Shown: positions 25,108 to 33,719 of the stretch, piece after piece | Position numbering within the stretch: position 1 is the stretch's first letter | How the letters are laid out: each line of letters opens with the position of its first letter | NCBI RefSeq assembly: GCF_009707665.1 | Contig: NZ_WLZW01000001.1 | Location: 1 to 64,000 of the forward strand | Length of the DNA: 64,000 nt | Source: Planomicrobium sp. YIM 101495 | GTDB lineage: Bacteria; Bacillota; Bacilli; Bacillales_A; Planococcaceae | Reading direction: 5' to 3' | The notes under the pieces: generated by a model | What the model saw: only the letters and a program-made list of their open reading frames with translations | Database searches by the model: none | What the model was told of the DNA's origin: nothing | Made by a program: the position numbers and the translations under genes

Positions 25108-25133
25108 ATTGAATGGATCAGAAAACCTTTGTT

Positions 25134-25162
25134 TTGACGAACAATACAATCATTAGTATAAT
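25134..25162 (+). promoter_or_regulatory. csoR promoter
   Basis: TTGACG (25134-25139) and TATAAT (25157-25162) are separated by exactly 17 bases. The predicted transcription start falls inside the heptad array that begins at 25165. Confidence 0.88.
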
Positions 25163-25164
25163 AC

Positions 25165-25206
25165 GGGTATAGGGTATAGGGTATAGGGTATAGGGTATAG
25201 GGTATA
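25165..25206 (+). repeat. Six perfect GGGTATA heptads in the csoR leader
   Basis: Six identical 7-bp direct repeats begin three bases after the -10 box and end 21 bases before the csoR start codon. The unit contains GGGTAT, the half-site of CsoR operators (ATACCC...GGGTAT) seen upstream of copZ and copA. It is either an operator array or a slippage-prone microsatellite in the 5' leader. Confidence 0.95.
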
Positions 25207-25227
25207 AGGAATAGGGGGGTCCGGCGA

Positions 25228-25515
25228 ATGGAAGAAACGATGAAATCGACAGTGCAACCCAACAAGCAGCAGCTTTTGAACCGGTTGAAACGGATCGAAG
25301 GGCAAGTACGCGGTGTCCATCAGATGGTGGAGAATGATCGTTATTGTGTGGATATCCTTCATCAGGTCAGTGCGATCCAGGCAGCGATGAATAAAGTGTC
25401 ACTTGCCTTACTGGAAGACCATACGCATCATTGTGTCGCAAAAGCGATTAAAGAAAACAAAGGTGAAGAAGCGATCAATGAATTGATGGATGTCATGAAA
25501 ACGATGACGAAGTAA
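25228..25515 (+). CDS. csoR: Copper-sensing repressor CsoR
   Basis: A 95-residue four-helix DNA-binding repressor that releases operators on binding Cu(I). The Cys-His-Cys copper site is complete at C40 (DRYC), H65 and C69 (DHTHHC), and the basic segment LKRIEGQVRGVHQMV is typical. ATG 25228 follows a GGGGGGT tract; ATG 25240 is possible. It heads csoR-copZ-copA, each preceded by CsoR-type sequence. Confidence 0.96.
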   Translation: MEETMKSTVQPNKQQLLNRLKRIEGQVRGVHQMVENDRYCVDILHQVSAIQAAMNKVSLALLEDHTHHCVAKAIKENKGEEAINELMDVMKTMTK

Positions 25516-25534
25516 GATGAACATTAAGCTTGTG

Positions 25535-25551
25535 ATACCTTGCAGGGGTAT
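25535..25551 (+). promoter_or_regulatory. CsoR operator upstream of copZ
   Basis: ATACCTTGCAGGGGTAT matches the CsoR operator form ATACCC-N-GGGGTAT of B. subtilis copZA, 40 bases before the copZ start. Confidence 0.75.
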
Positions 25552-25590
25552 GGTAGGGTAAAGTAAATACAATTCGAGGAGGAAAAGAGA

Positions 25591-25794
25591 ATGAATGAAA
25601 CTTTAAAAGTTGAAGGCATGTCATGTGGACATTGCGTGAAAGCGGTAGAGACGAGTGTAGGCGGACTTCAAGGGGTATCTTCTGTGAAAGTCGATCTTGA
25701 AAATGGCCAAGTGGCAGTGAACTATGACGACGCGAAAACGTCGATGAACGAAATCAAGGAAACGATCGAAGACCAAGGATACGACGTCGTATAA
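25591..25794 (+). CDS. copZ: Copper chaperone CopZ
   Basis: A 67-residue HMA-domain protein with the metal-binding loop GMSCGHC (residues 9-15) and a beta-alpha-beta-beta-alpha-beta pattern. It hands Cu(I) to the ATPase encoded next. The ATG follows AGGAGGAAAAGAG. A separate operator-like site lies between it and copA. Confidence 0.96.
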   Translation: MNETLKVEGMSCGHCVKAVETSVGGLQGVSSVKVDLENGQVAVNYDDAKTSMNEIKETIEDQGYDVV

Positions 25795-25831
25795 GGGTGC
25801 TCGCTCAGCACCCTTTCTTTTTAAGACAAAT

Positions 25832-25848
25832 ATACCCCTAGGTAGTAT
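25832..25848 (+). promoter_or_regulatory. CsoR-like operator upstream of copA
   Basis: ATACCCCTAGGTAGTAT resembles the copZ operator, with a degenerate right arm. It lies 20 bases before the copA start, in the leader between copZ and copA. Confidence 0.55.
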
Positions 25849-25868
25849 GTGGGAGGAGGAGAACAACC

Positions 25869-28286
25869 ATGGCAACCAAAACGAAAGAAGCCAGTTTCCA
25901 AATCACCGGCATGACGTGTGCAGCGTGTGCGACACGAATCGAAAAAGGCATCAGCAAGATGGACGGGGTTGAGAAAGCAAACGTCAACTTGGCGCTTGAA
26001 AAGTCATCCATCCAGTATGATCCGGCGAAGCTGAACGAAGCGGACTTCGAGAAGAAGATCGATGCGCTGGGATATGGTGTCGTCAAACAGAAAGCGGAAT
26101 TCGATATTACGGGCATGACGTGTGCAGCATGTTCGACGCGTGTCGAAAAAGGTTTGAACAGAATGAGCGGCATCGATGTGGCGAACGTTAACTTGGCACT
26201 CGAAAAAGCGACAATCGAATTTAATCCATCTGAAGTGACGATCGGGGACATCATCGCCAAAGTCGAGAAGCTCGGCTACGGTGCGCATCAGAAGCAGGAT
26301 GATGTCGAACAAGTCGATTACCGTGAAAAAGCGATCAAGGATCAAAAGCGGAAGTTCATCTTTTCAGCCCTCTTATCTCTGCCTTTATTATGGACGATGG
26401 TCGCGCATTTTTCATTCACTTCGTTTTTATACGTCCCGGAAATCTTGATGAATCCGTGGTTCCAGATGCTGCTTGCGACACCGGTCCAGTTCATTATCGG
26501 CAAGCAGTTTTACGTAGGTGCTTACAAGTCACTCCGTAACGGCAGCGCCAATATGGACGTGCTGGTCGCGATGGGGACTTCAGCCGCTTATTTCTATAGT
26601 GTCTATCAGGCGATCATACACGCCGGTTCCCCCCATGCAGCGCATTTGTATTTCGAGACGAGTGCGGTCTTGATCACGCTTATTGTGCTGGGGAAACTGT
26701 TTGAAGCAAAAGCGAAAGGCCGTTCATCTGAAGCGATCAAGAAATTGATGGGCCTTCAGGCAAAAACGGCGCTGGTCCTGCGCAACGGAATCGAAACGGA
26801 AGTGCCGCTGGAAGAAGTGGTGATCGGAGATACGATTCTTGTAAAGCCTGGTGAAAAAATCCCGGTCGACGGGGAAGTGTTGGAGGGGACAACGGCAATC
26901 GATGAATCGATGCTGACAGGCGAAAGCCTGCCGGTGGATAAAATTACTGGCGACTTACTATACGGTTCGACCATCAACAGCAACGGCTTCATCCGGATGA
27001 AAGCAACGAAAGTAGGGCGTGATACGGCACTGGCCCAAATCATCAAAGTGGTCGAGGACGCCCAGGGGACGAAAGCGCCGATCCAGCGAATGGCGGACAA
27101 GATTTCAGGGATCTTCGTGCCGATCGTTGTCGGAATCGCGATTCTGACTTTCCTTGTCTGGTTCTTCCTGGTCAAGCCGGGTGATTTTACACCGGCACTT
27201 GAAGTGTTGATCGCGGTGCTTGTCATCGCCTGCCCGTGTGCACTCGGTCTCGCGACACCGACTTCCATCATGGCCGGATCGGGTCGTTCAGCTGAAATGG
27301 GTGTCTTGTTCAAAGGTGGCGAGCATTTGGAACAGACCCAAAGCATCGACACGGTTGTTGTCGATAAGACGGGAACGGTCACGCACGGTAAGCCGGTGCT
27401 GACGGACGTTTCACTGGCTGTCGGACAAGATGAGGAGCAATTCCTGTCCTTGATCGGTGCAGCCGAAAAACAATCCGAGCATCCGCTGGCCCAAGCGATC
27501 GTGCAAGGGATCCAGGACAAAGGCATCGAACTCGGAAAAGTCCAGTTTTTCGAGGCCATTCCGGGATACGGCGTGCAAGCGACCGTTTCAGGGCAAGGCG
27601 TCATTGTGGGGACACGTAAATTGATGCAGCAATACGGGATCGATATCGAACCGGTCCTGCCTGAAATGGAGCAGCTGGAAAGCGACGGCAAAACAGCGAT
27701 GCTCGCTGCTGTCAACGGCGAGTATGCCGGTCTCGTGGCTGTGGCGGATACGATCAAAGAAACGTCCCGCGACGCAATACACCGGCTCCAGGATATGAAG
27801 ATCCGCGTCATCATGATGACAGGAGACAACGAACGGACGGCACAGGCGATTGGCAAAGAAGTCGGTGTCGATGAGGTCATCGCGGAAGTGCTTCCGGAAG
27901 GGAAAGCGGAAGAAGTGAAGAAATTGCAGCAGCAAGGCAAGAAAGTGGCGATGGTCGGAGACGGTATCAATGACGCCCCTGCTCTTGCGACAGCTGATAT
28001 CGGAATGGCCATCGGAACAGGCACGGATGTGGCAATGGAAGCGGCGGACATCACGTTGATCCGCGGCGACCTGAACAGTATCGCGGATGCCATCATCATG
28101 AGCCGCAAAACGATGCGCAACATCAAGCAGAATCTGTTCTGGGCATTCGCCTATAACACAGTCGGCATCCCGATCGCTGCTGTCGGACTGCTTGCACCGT
28201 GGGTAGCCGGCGCAGCAATGGCGTTCAGCTCTGTGTCAGTCGTATTGAACTCATTGCGTTTGCAGCGGGTGAAACTAGGAAAATAA
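25869..28286 (+). CDS. copA: Copper-exporting P1B-type ATPase CopA
   Basis: An 805-residue Cu(I) efflux pump in the cytoplasmic membrane. Two N-terminal HMA domains each carry GMTCAAC (about residues 14 and 82). They are followed by TGES, the transmembrane metal site [10 protein letters not shown], the phosphorylation motif DKTGT, the HP motif SEHPLAQAI and [10 protein letters not shown]. The length and domain order are those of Bacillus CopA. GGGAGGAGGAG precedes the ATG. Confidence 0.97.
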   Translation: MATKTKEASFQITGMTCAACATRIEKGISKMDGVEKANVNLALEKSSIQYDPAKLNEADFEKKIDALGYGVVKQKAEFDITGMTCAACSTRVEKGLNRMSGIDVANVNLALEKATIEFNPSEVTIGDIIAKVEKLGYGAHQKQDDVEQVDYREKAIKDQKRKFIFSALLSLPLLWTMVAHFSFTSFLYVPEILMNPWFQMLLATPVQFIIGKQFYVGAYKSLRNGSANMDVLVAMGTSAAYFYSVYQAIIHAGSPHAAHLYFETSAVLITLIVLGKLFEAKAKGRSSEAIKKLMGLQAKTALVLRNGIETEVPLEEVVIGDTILVKPGEKIPVDGEVLEGTTAIDESMLTGESLPVDKITGDLLYGSTINSNGFIRMKATKVGRDTALAQIIKVVEDAQGTKAPIQRMADKISGIFVPIVVGIAILTFLVWFFLVKPGDFTPALEVLIAVLVIACPCALGLATPTSIMAGSGRSAEMGVLFKGGEHLEQTQSIDTVVVDKTGTVTHGKPVLTDVSLAVGQDEEQFLSLIGAAEKQSEHPLAQAIVQGIQDKGIELGKVQFFEAIPGYGVQATVSGQGVIVGTRKLMQQYGIDIEPVLPEMEQLESDGKTAMLAAVNGEYAGLVAVADTIKETSRDAIHRLQDMKIRVIMMTGDNERTAQAIGKEVGVDEVIAEVLPEGKAEEVKKLQQQGKKVAMVGDGINDAPALATADIGMAIGTGTDVAMEAADITLIRGDLNSIADAIIMSRKTMRNIKQNLFWAFAYNTVGIPIAAVGLLAPWVAGAAMAFSSVSVVLNSLRLQRVKLGK

Positions 28287-28299
28287 GAAAGAAGATAAG

Positions 28300-28340
28300 G
28301 AGGGCCGAAAGCGACGATCGTCTGCTTTTGGTCTTTTTTT
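28300..28340 (+). terminator. copA terminator
   Basis: GGCCGAAAGC (28303-28312) pairs with GCTTTTGGTC (28324-28333, with G-U pairs), followed by T7. Confidence 0.8.
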
Positions 28341-28424
28341 TGGACTTTGAATAGGTTTGTAAAAATCCGCTGATTGACTTTCCGACACATCTGATATAAC
28401 ATACCTGAAAATATCAAATTCTGT

Positions 28425-28657
28425 GACGAAGAGAGTAATCATGACTGGATGCAAAAAGCGAGCCGGGGGGCGGTGGGAGCCCGGCGCTGAAGCCATGATG
28501 AACCGCACTTCTGAGAAGCGGCCTGAAAAATTGCAGTAGGGCGTTGCCGGGGAGGACCCGTTACCGTATTCGAAGGGGTCCATTTTCATATGGACAATAA
28601 GAGTGGTACCGCGGGGAATCCCGTCTCTGTAGAATTACAGAGGCGGGGTTTTTTATT
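28425..28657 (+). ncRNA. T-box riboswitch of argS
   Basis: The T-box sequence AATAAGAGTGGTACCGCG is at 28596-28613. It is followed by a terminator made of CCCGTCTCTGTA (28620-28631) and TACAGAGGCGGG (28636-28647) plus T residues. Stem I spans about 28428-28530. A plausible specifier is CGC at 28504-28506 (context GAACCGCACT), an arginine codon. Uncharged tRNA-Arg should prevent termination. The specifier assignment is by eye. Confidence 0.93.
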
Positions 28658-28680
28658 TTGCTGAAAAGGGGAAGATGGAG

Positions 28681-30372
28681 ATGGAATTACGGAAAGCATT
28701 TGTAGAAATGACCACGGAGCAATTGGCCGGCATGCTGACAGAGGAAGAAATCAATGCGCTGACCGAACAGCCGAAACACGACACACAGGGGGATCTCGCA
28801 TTTCCCTGTTTCGCGCTGGCAAAACAATTTAAAAAATCGCCGGCTGTCATCGCTTTGGAACTCGCCGCCCGCATGCAGCACCCACTATTCGATCGCATTG
28901 TTTCAGACGGGCCGTATGTGAATGCCTTTTTCGATAAAGGAAAGGTCAGTTCTTACATATTACAGAAAGTATTGGCTGACGGAGCTGCATACGGGCAATT
29001 GAAAACAGGTGAAGGAAAGACAGTCACGCTTGATTTTTCTTCTCCGAACATCGCCAAGCCTTTTTCGATGGGCCATCTGCGCTCGACGGTCATCGGCAAC
29101 GCACTGGCGAACATTGCGGAGAAAAACGGTTACGCGACGGTCCGGATTAATCACCTCGGCGATTGGGGTACGCAGTTCGGTAAGCTCATTACGGCATATA
29201 AGCTGTGGGGCAGCGAAGAAAAGGTCAAGCAATCACCAATTCAGGAGTTACTGAAGTTATATGTCGAATTCCATGAGCGTGCAGCCAATCAGCCGGAGCT
29301 GGAGGACGAAGCGCGCAAATGGTTCAAGCAGCTCGAGGATGGCAACGCAGAAGCGCAGGCACTCTGGAACTGGTTCCGGGACGAGTCGCTGCAGGAATTC
29401 GGCGGCATTTACGAAATGCTTGGCATCCGTTTCGATTCTTTCGCCGGCGAAGCATTTTATAATGATAAGATGGAAGCAGCGATCGACTTGCTCGAACAGA
29501 AACAATTGCTGAGCCGGTCGGAAGGCGCTGACGTGGTCGAGTTGACGGAATATAATCTGCCGCCGTTCCTCATCAGAAAATCGGACGGTGCAACATTGTA
29601 CGGCACACGTGATTTGGCAGCGGCTCTGTACAGGCAGGAGACATACGATTTCAGCCGGTCGCTCTATGTTGTCGGCCAGGAACAGTCGCTGCACTTCAAG
29701 CAATTGTTCCACGTGCTCGAGAAACTGGGCTTCGGCTGGGCAAACGATATGGTCCACGTCCCCTTTGGATTCATTTTGAAAGACGGCAAGAAAATGTCGA
29801 CCCGGAAAGGGAAAGTCGTCCTGCTTCAAGAAGTGATCAACGAAGCCATTGCAATGGCGGAAGAAAGTATCGCTAGGAAAAATCCGGCAATCGCGGATAA
29901 ACAGAAAATTGCCCGCACCGTCGGGATCGGCGCAATCATCTTCCACGACTTGAAAAATGAGCGGATGAACAACGTCGAATTTTCGCTCGAAGACATGCTC
30001 GCATTTGAAGGGGCGACCGGTCCATATGTGCAGTACACGCATGCACGGGCATGCTCGATTCTTGCAAAAGCGTCAGGGCGTGCTTCTGAAGGCGGTTCAC
30101 TCGCATTGAATGACGTGTACAGCTGGCCGGCCGTCAAATTATTGCTGGCATTTCCGGATGTCATAGGAAACAGTTTTGAACAAAATGAACCTGGTCAAAT
30201 CGCGAGATACCTGATCGCACTTTCACAGGAATTCAATTCCTACTACGGGCGCGTCAAAATTCTCGGTGAAGACGGGGAACAGGCAGCACGTCTCGCGCTT
30301 GTCGAAGCCGTGACTATTGTGCTGAAAGAAGGATTGCGGCTGCTCGGAGTAGCGGCGCCTGAGAAAATGTAA
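28681..30372 (+). CDS. argS: Arginyl-tRNA synthetase
   Basis: Class I synthetase charging tRNA-Arg. The HIGH-type motif is SPNIAKPFSMGHLRST, the KMSKS-type motif is KMSTRKG, and the N-terminal Add1-like and C-terminal DALR regions (GPYVQYTHARACSIL) are present; about 563 residues. ATG 28681 is favoured over ATG 28675 by the spacing to AAAAGGGGA. T-box control fits amino-acid starvation regulation. It may be a second argS in the genome, which cannot be told here. A kinase-like gene follows after 20 bases. Confidence 0.95.
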   Translation: MELRKAFVEMTTEQLAGMLTEEEINALTEQPKHDTQGDLAFPCFALAKQFKKSPAVIALELAARMQHPLFDRIVSDGPYVNAFFDKGKVSSYILQKVLADGAAYGQLKTGEGKTVTLDFSSPNIAKPFSMGHLRSTVIGNALANIAEKNGYATVRINHLGDWGTQFGKLITAYKLWGSEEKVKQSPIQELLKLYVEFHERAANQPELEDEARKWFKQLEDGNAEAQALWNWFRDESLQEFGGIYEMLGIRFDSFAGEAFYNDKMEAAIDLLEQKQLLSRSEGADVVELTEYNLPPFLIRKSDGATLYGTRDLAAALYRQETYDFSRSLYVVGQEQSLHFKQLFHVLEKLGFGWANDMVHVPFGFILKDGKKMSTRKGKVVLLQEVINEAIAMAEESIARKNPAIADKQKIARTVGIGAIIFHDLKNERMNNVEFSLEDMLAFEGATGPYVQYTHARACSILAKASGRASEGGSLALNDVYSWPAVKLLLAFPDVIGNSFEQNEPGQIARYLIALSQEFNSYYGRVKILGEDGEQAARLALVEAVTIVLKEGLRLLGVAAPEKM

Positions 30373-30392
30373 AAATACGAGGAGGCGACAAC

Positions 30393-30992
30393 GTGTTTTC
30401 AATAGTGGCGTTTACTCAGCGTTCAGTCGATTTATTCGATGAAGAAAACTTCATCGGCATCGGCTCGACGAGAAAAGTTTATAGGATAGAAGACGTTGTC
30501 GTTAAGAAGCATCTGCATGAATTAGGGTACATGCAAAGTGTCAATGAACAGAATATATACAATGATTTATTGGCGAAGGACCTCGCAAATAATATTGCAC
30601 CGATTCTCTTTGTGAACGGAAAATTTGCAGTACAGCCCTTCTATGAAGCTTTGCCGCTTCAAAATGGTGAAACATATGATTTGGACTGGAAGGCAGACCA
30701 GCGCATCACTACCGATTTAAGGCAAGCACTCGCAGAAATAAGTGAAAACCTAGATGGATTCGATTTGAAAGACAGCGGAAATTACGGAATCGATTCAGAA
30801 GGCAAGCTTGTCCTGATCGATTACGGCATGACAAAAAAACTGTACGAAGACCAATGGGTGCCACTGGCAGAAGCAGGAGTTCTCCCGCAGATATATTTTG
30901 AACACTGCCAAGTATGCGGACAGGAAAAAGAATTGAGAATATACGGGGAAGCCGACCGCGACCGCAGATGCGTGGCGTGCGGAAAGGAATGA
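30393..30992 (+). CDS. Protein-kinase-fold protein with C-terminal zinc ribbon
   Basis: A 199-residue protein with a glycine-rich loop [10 protein letters not shown] (residues 22-31), a following VVVKKH segment offering the ATP Lys, [11 protein letters not shown] (about 123-133) where a catalytic loop would lie, and IDYG (Asp143) in place of DFG. The C-terminus has C172-x2-C175...C193-x2-C196, a zinc ribbon. It is small for a kinase and no HRD motif is visible, so it may be an atypical kinase or pseudokinase. The GTG start follows GAGGAGG. It sits between argS and a transporter, probably in one operon. No substrate can be named. Confidence 0.75.
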   Translation: MFSIVAFTQRSVDLFDEENFIGIGSTRKVYRIEDVVVKKHLHELGYMQSVNEQNIYNDLLAKDLANNIAPILFVNGKFAVQPFYEALPLQNGETYDLDWKADQRITTDLRQALAEISENLDGFDLKDSGNYGIDSEGKLVLIDYGMTKKLYEDQWVPLAEAGVLPQIYFEHCQVCGQEKELRIYGEADRDRRCVACGKE

Positions 30993-30994
30993 AT

Positions 30995-31918
30995 ATGGAC
31001 AAACGAACGAAAGGCATGATTCTTGTCATCTCCGGTGCAATATTTTGGGGAGTGGGCGGAACGGTGGCGCAGAAGCTGTTCCAGCAGCACGCAATCGATG
31101 TTGACTGGCTTGTTACGATCCGGCTGCTCATCGCGGGGGTCCTGCTGCTGGCGATCCAATACATCCGGAGCGGCGACTCACAGGTTTTCGACATCTGGAA
31201 GACCCGGTTCACAGCAATGTCACTGGTCATCTACGGATTGTTCGGGATGCTCGCGGTCCAATACACATATTTGGCATCGATCAATCAAGGGAATGCGGCG
31301 GTCGCAACATTGCTCCAATATTTGGCGCCGGTCATGATCATTATCTACTTGGTGCTGAGGCGGAAAACCGTCTTCAGGCGCATGGACAGTGTCATGGTGG
31401 CACTTGCACTCAGTGGCTGTTTCCTCTTGCTGACGAACGGTTCCCTCTCAGGTCTGTCTGTCCCGCTCCTGGCCGTCATCTGGGGAGTCCTGTCAGCGGT
31501 GGCGCTGGCATTCTATACGCTCTACGCCATTCCGCTCCTGGCCCGTTTCGACTCCATGGTCATTGTGGGATGGGCAATGATCATCGGGGGGCTGGCACTG
31601 AGTGTGGTCCGACCGCCGTGGCAAGCAGATTTTGCGAGTTTTACACTGGAAGTATACGTGTATCTCCTGTTCGTCATCCTGTTCGGCACGATGCTCGCGT
31701 TCTGGTTTTACATCGAAAGCCTGCAGAGCCTTTCCCCAAAGGAAACGAGCCTTCTCAGCAGCCTCGAACCGCTCGCTGCCGTATTAACGACAGTATTCTG
31801 GCTGCATGAGCCATTCGGTGTTTATCAATGGCTCGGCACCGCGTGCATCATCGGGATGATCCTGCTGCTTGCACTTGTAAAAAAAACTGATCCAGTGTCG
31901 GAGGGGCACAGTAAATGA
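30995..31918 (+). CDS. EamA/DMT-family transporter
   Basis: A 307-residue membrane protein with ten predicted helices in two EamA repeats ([18 protein letters not shown]...; [17 protein letters not shown]...). The [16 protein letters not shown] signature of the drug/metabolite transporter superfamily is present near the end. Substrate unknown. ATG 30995 follows AAGGA at six bases and lies two bases after the kinase-like gene, so the two are probably translated from one message. Confidence 0.9.
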   Translation: MDKRTKGMILVISGAIFWGVGGTVAQKLFQQHAIDVDWLVTIRLLIAGVLLLAIQYIRSGDSQVFDIWKTRFTAMSLVIYGLFGMLAVQYTYLASINQGNAAVATLLQYLAPVMIIIYLVLRRKTVFRRMDSVMVALALSGCFLLLTNGSLSGLSVPLLAVIWGVLSAVALAFYTLYAIPLLARFDSMVIVGWAMIIGGLALSVVRPPWQADFASFTLEVYVYLLFVILFGTMLAFWFYIESLQSLSPKETSLLSSLEPLAAVLTTVFWLHEPFGVYQWLGTACIIGMILLLALVKKTDPVSEGHSK

Positions 31919-31951
31919 TGATTCTGAATTGATCGGGAGGGAGAATAGAAT

Positions 31952-32174
31952 ATGGACAAAAAGAAAGTCCGGGAAATGAAAAGGAAAGTGGAGAAAATGG
32001 ACAACCGAGTGGGGGATAGCCGTTCCCGGTCATTTTGGGATAACCGGTTTTGCGGAAGTGATTGATGATGAAGACGGTTATATTGAACGGGAACTATGGT
32101 TTGCAGGCGACATCGGCTCACATGCTCTCGATGCAGGGATTCTTGTGCAGCCGATCGAAGAGTTGAAAATCTAA
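31952..32174 (+). pseudogene. Frameshifted small gene remnant
   Basis: An ATG behind GGGAGGGAG starts a Lys-rich frame (MDKKKVREMKRKVEKMDNRVG). After the run of five G at 32011-32015 a different frame continues as IAVPGHFGITGFAEVIDDEDGY and ends at 32172. Joined by a one-base shift they give a ~73-residue protein that looks coherent. No family recognised. Confidence 0.5.
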
Positions 32175-32200
32175 GCTATACAGCCGGCTAGCAACCAGGC

Positions 32201-32458
32201 ATGATGACACGATCATTGAGATTGACGGCTAATTACGGCCGCGCTTTCCTGAGCGGGAAGAAATGCTCCAGGAAGCAGTTGATAAGGATGTACCGTGAAA
32301 CAGCCCGTCTGTCGTTCGATCCCAGGGGCTTTGCGGATGTATTTTGCAGACTCCACCGATTTGAACACATTCCTCCTTCGAAATTTCCGGAAATTGATTT
32401 CGTATTGGATACTGACACTGGGCGGATTTATACTCCTTGGCACGATTCAGATCAATAA
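32201..32458 (+). CDS. Hypothetical protein, doubtful
   Basis: An 85-residue open frame, basic at the N-terminus and ending EIDFVLDTDTGRIYTPWH, which looks protein-like. It lacks a clear ribosome site, and open frames exist on the other strand too. It lies in a region of gene remnants; a strong imperfect hairpin (about 32533-32571) follows. Confidence 0.25.
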   Translation: MMTRSLRLTANYGRAFLSGKKCSRKQLIRMYRETARLSFDPRGFADVFCRLHRFEHIPPSKFPEIDFVLDTDTGRIYTPWHDSDQ

Positions 32459-32644
32459 GAAGACGCAGATCAATAAAGGCTGCCGGGATGCGGCAGAGCC
32501 TGAAATAAATGTATTTCCTTAAAAAAGAACCATGAATGAAAGCCGCTTTTTCAAGCGCTTTCCATTCAGGGTTCAATTTTATAAGAGTTATGCTGATTTT
32601 ACCGCACGGATGCCAATCCGCCATTGGCCGAAAGAATCTGCCCG

Positions 32645-33277
32645 TTATGAATCTGGGATCATTGCTTTTATTGTATTGTCTCCGTCTATTAAGTCAATTA
32701 AATTCATGGTTAACCATTGTATGCTCAACTCTTGATTAAGATGATGACTGAAAATCAGTGAAAGATAATAGCCCGAAGAAGTCAGGAAGGCGACTTTTCC
32801 GGGCCGATTCGTTTTATTATTTATGTCAAATCCCTGTTCTTTTTGTAAGAACGTCTCAGGGAAATGAAGTTGATCAGGAAACATGAATACCCCTGCCAAC
32901 ACCGAAACGCCTCCAATGTTGAGCCATCCCCAGATGTCAGCCGGGAACCCGTTAATGGCAGAATAAAGCAGGATAAAAATGGCAGTGAAGCCGGCGGATT
33001 TCACAATGATTACCCTGCGTTCTTTCCGGTATTCCTGCTCCGTCACGATATCCGTGAATTCAATGCCTGAAACGATGTACCTTCCGAGAACATAAACGGC
33101 AAACAATGCGATATGCAGGAAGAGGATTGTTTCTGTGTCCAAGACGATGAAATTGCTGACGACAAGTGTGCCTATCAGTGATATGAAAAGCAGGACCGCT
33201 CCTTCCGAAAGAAATTGCATCATCTTTTTCTCTTTGTATTCGTCGTCAGGCAATAGGACAGATATCCATGATTTCAT
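32645..33277 (-). pseudogene. Small membrane protein of an HTH-linked module, copy 2, C-terminally frameshifted
   Basis: The first ~135 residues parallel copy 1 (KSWISVLLPDDEYKEKK..., VLGRYIVSGIEFTDI). After GVFMF the frame shifts: the +1 frame reads LINFISLRRSYKKNRDLT and stops at 32821-32823, exactly matching the copy 1 tail, whereas the frame used runs on to 32645 with an unrelated ~75-residue extension. The lesion is near 32876. The protein may retain its membrane part. Its start follows GGGAGGTTGAG, two bases after the HTH gene. Confidence 0.8.
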
Positions 33278-33279
33278 CT

Positions 33280-33474
33280 TTACTCAACCTCCCAAAATAA
33301 TTCATCCAGTGTTTTTCCTAGTTCTTTTGCAATGGCGACACGGAGATGAAGACTCGGGTTGTATTCGCCTTTTTCGATCAACCCGATCGTTTGTCTCGTG
33401 GCACCCACCCGCTTTGCCAATTGCTCCTGGGTGATGTCCTTGTTTATCCGCGATTTCTTTACATTATTCTTCAT
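33280..33474 (-). CDS. XRE-family transcriptional regulator, copy 2
   Basis: A 64-residue HTH protein nearly identical in its core to copy 1: ITQEQLAKRVGATRQTIGLIEKGEYNPSL and LDELFWEVE. It precedes the second membrane-protein gene by two bases. Two well-formed dyads at 33490-33528 lie directly upstream, supporting autoregulation. Confidence 0.93.
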   Translation of the reverse strand: MKNNVKKSRINKDITQEQLAKRVGATRQTIGLIEKGEYNPSLHLRVAIAKELGKTLDELFWEVE

Positions 33475-33489
33475 CCATTCACCGCCGTT

Positions 33490-33528
33490 TGTAATATATA
33501 TCTTACATAATGTAATTTATATATTACA
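33490..33528 (-). promoter_or_regulatory. Tandem dyad operators upstream of HTH module 2
   Basis: TGTAATTTATATATTACA (33511-33528) is a perfect TGTAAT-N6-ATTACA inverted repeat, and TGTAATATATATCTTACA (33490-33507) is a near copy exactly 21 bp away, on the same DNA face. The paralogous module 1 has degenerate versions at the same place. Confidence 0.75.
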
Positions 33529-33648
33529 TCAACAAAGATGAAAGTCAACCCATTACATTCTGAAATTTAAAGGAATAAGCTAAAAAGCGGACAGTCCAAT
33601 TTGCTTTTTTCTGTCATAGAACAACTTCCATAATTCAATATCATTCAA

Positions 33649-33677
33649 TTGAGAATAGTTTTCAATTAGTGTATACT
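33649..33677 (+). promoter_or_regulatory. Promoter with Fur-like box
   Basis: TTGAGA (33649-33654), a 17-base spacer and TATACT (33672-33677) form a good promoter. TGAGAATAGTTTTCA (33650-33664) overlaps the -35 and matches the 7-1-7 Fur consensus TGATAATnATTATCA at 11-12 of 14 positions. Iron control of the downstream reductase is inferred. Confidence 0.6.
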
Positions 33678-33719
33678 GAAAGCAGATGAAGGAACTCAAT
33701 TGAACGAGGGGGAAATCCA

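Noticed and set aside
25165-25206. Heptad array as CRISPR or telomere-like end
   Set aside because: Units are 7 bp with no spacers and lie inside a promoter leader in the middle of a chromosomal operon; no cas gene is present.
26756-28126. A 456-codon open frame antisense to copA
   Set aside because: Its composition (Ser/Ile/Thr-rich, no motif) is that of a shadow frame; copA carries complete P-type ATPase motifs.
32229-32624. A 131-codon minus-strand frame in the remnant region
   Set aside because: No ribosome site, coherent domain or homologue I can recognise; it overlaps other equally weak frames.
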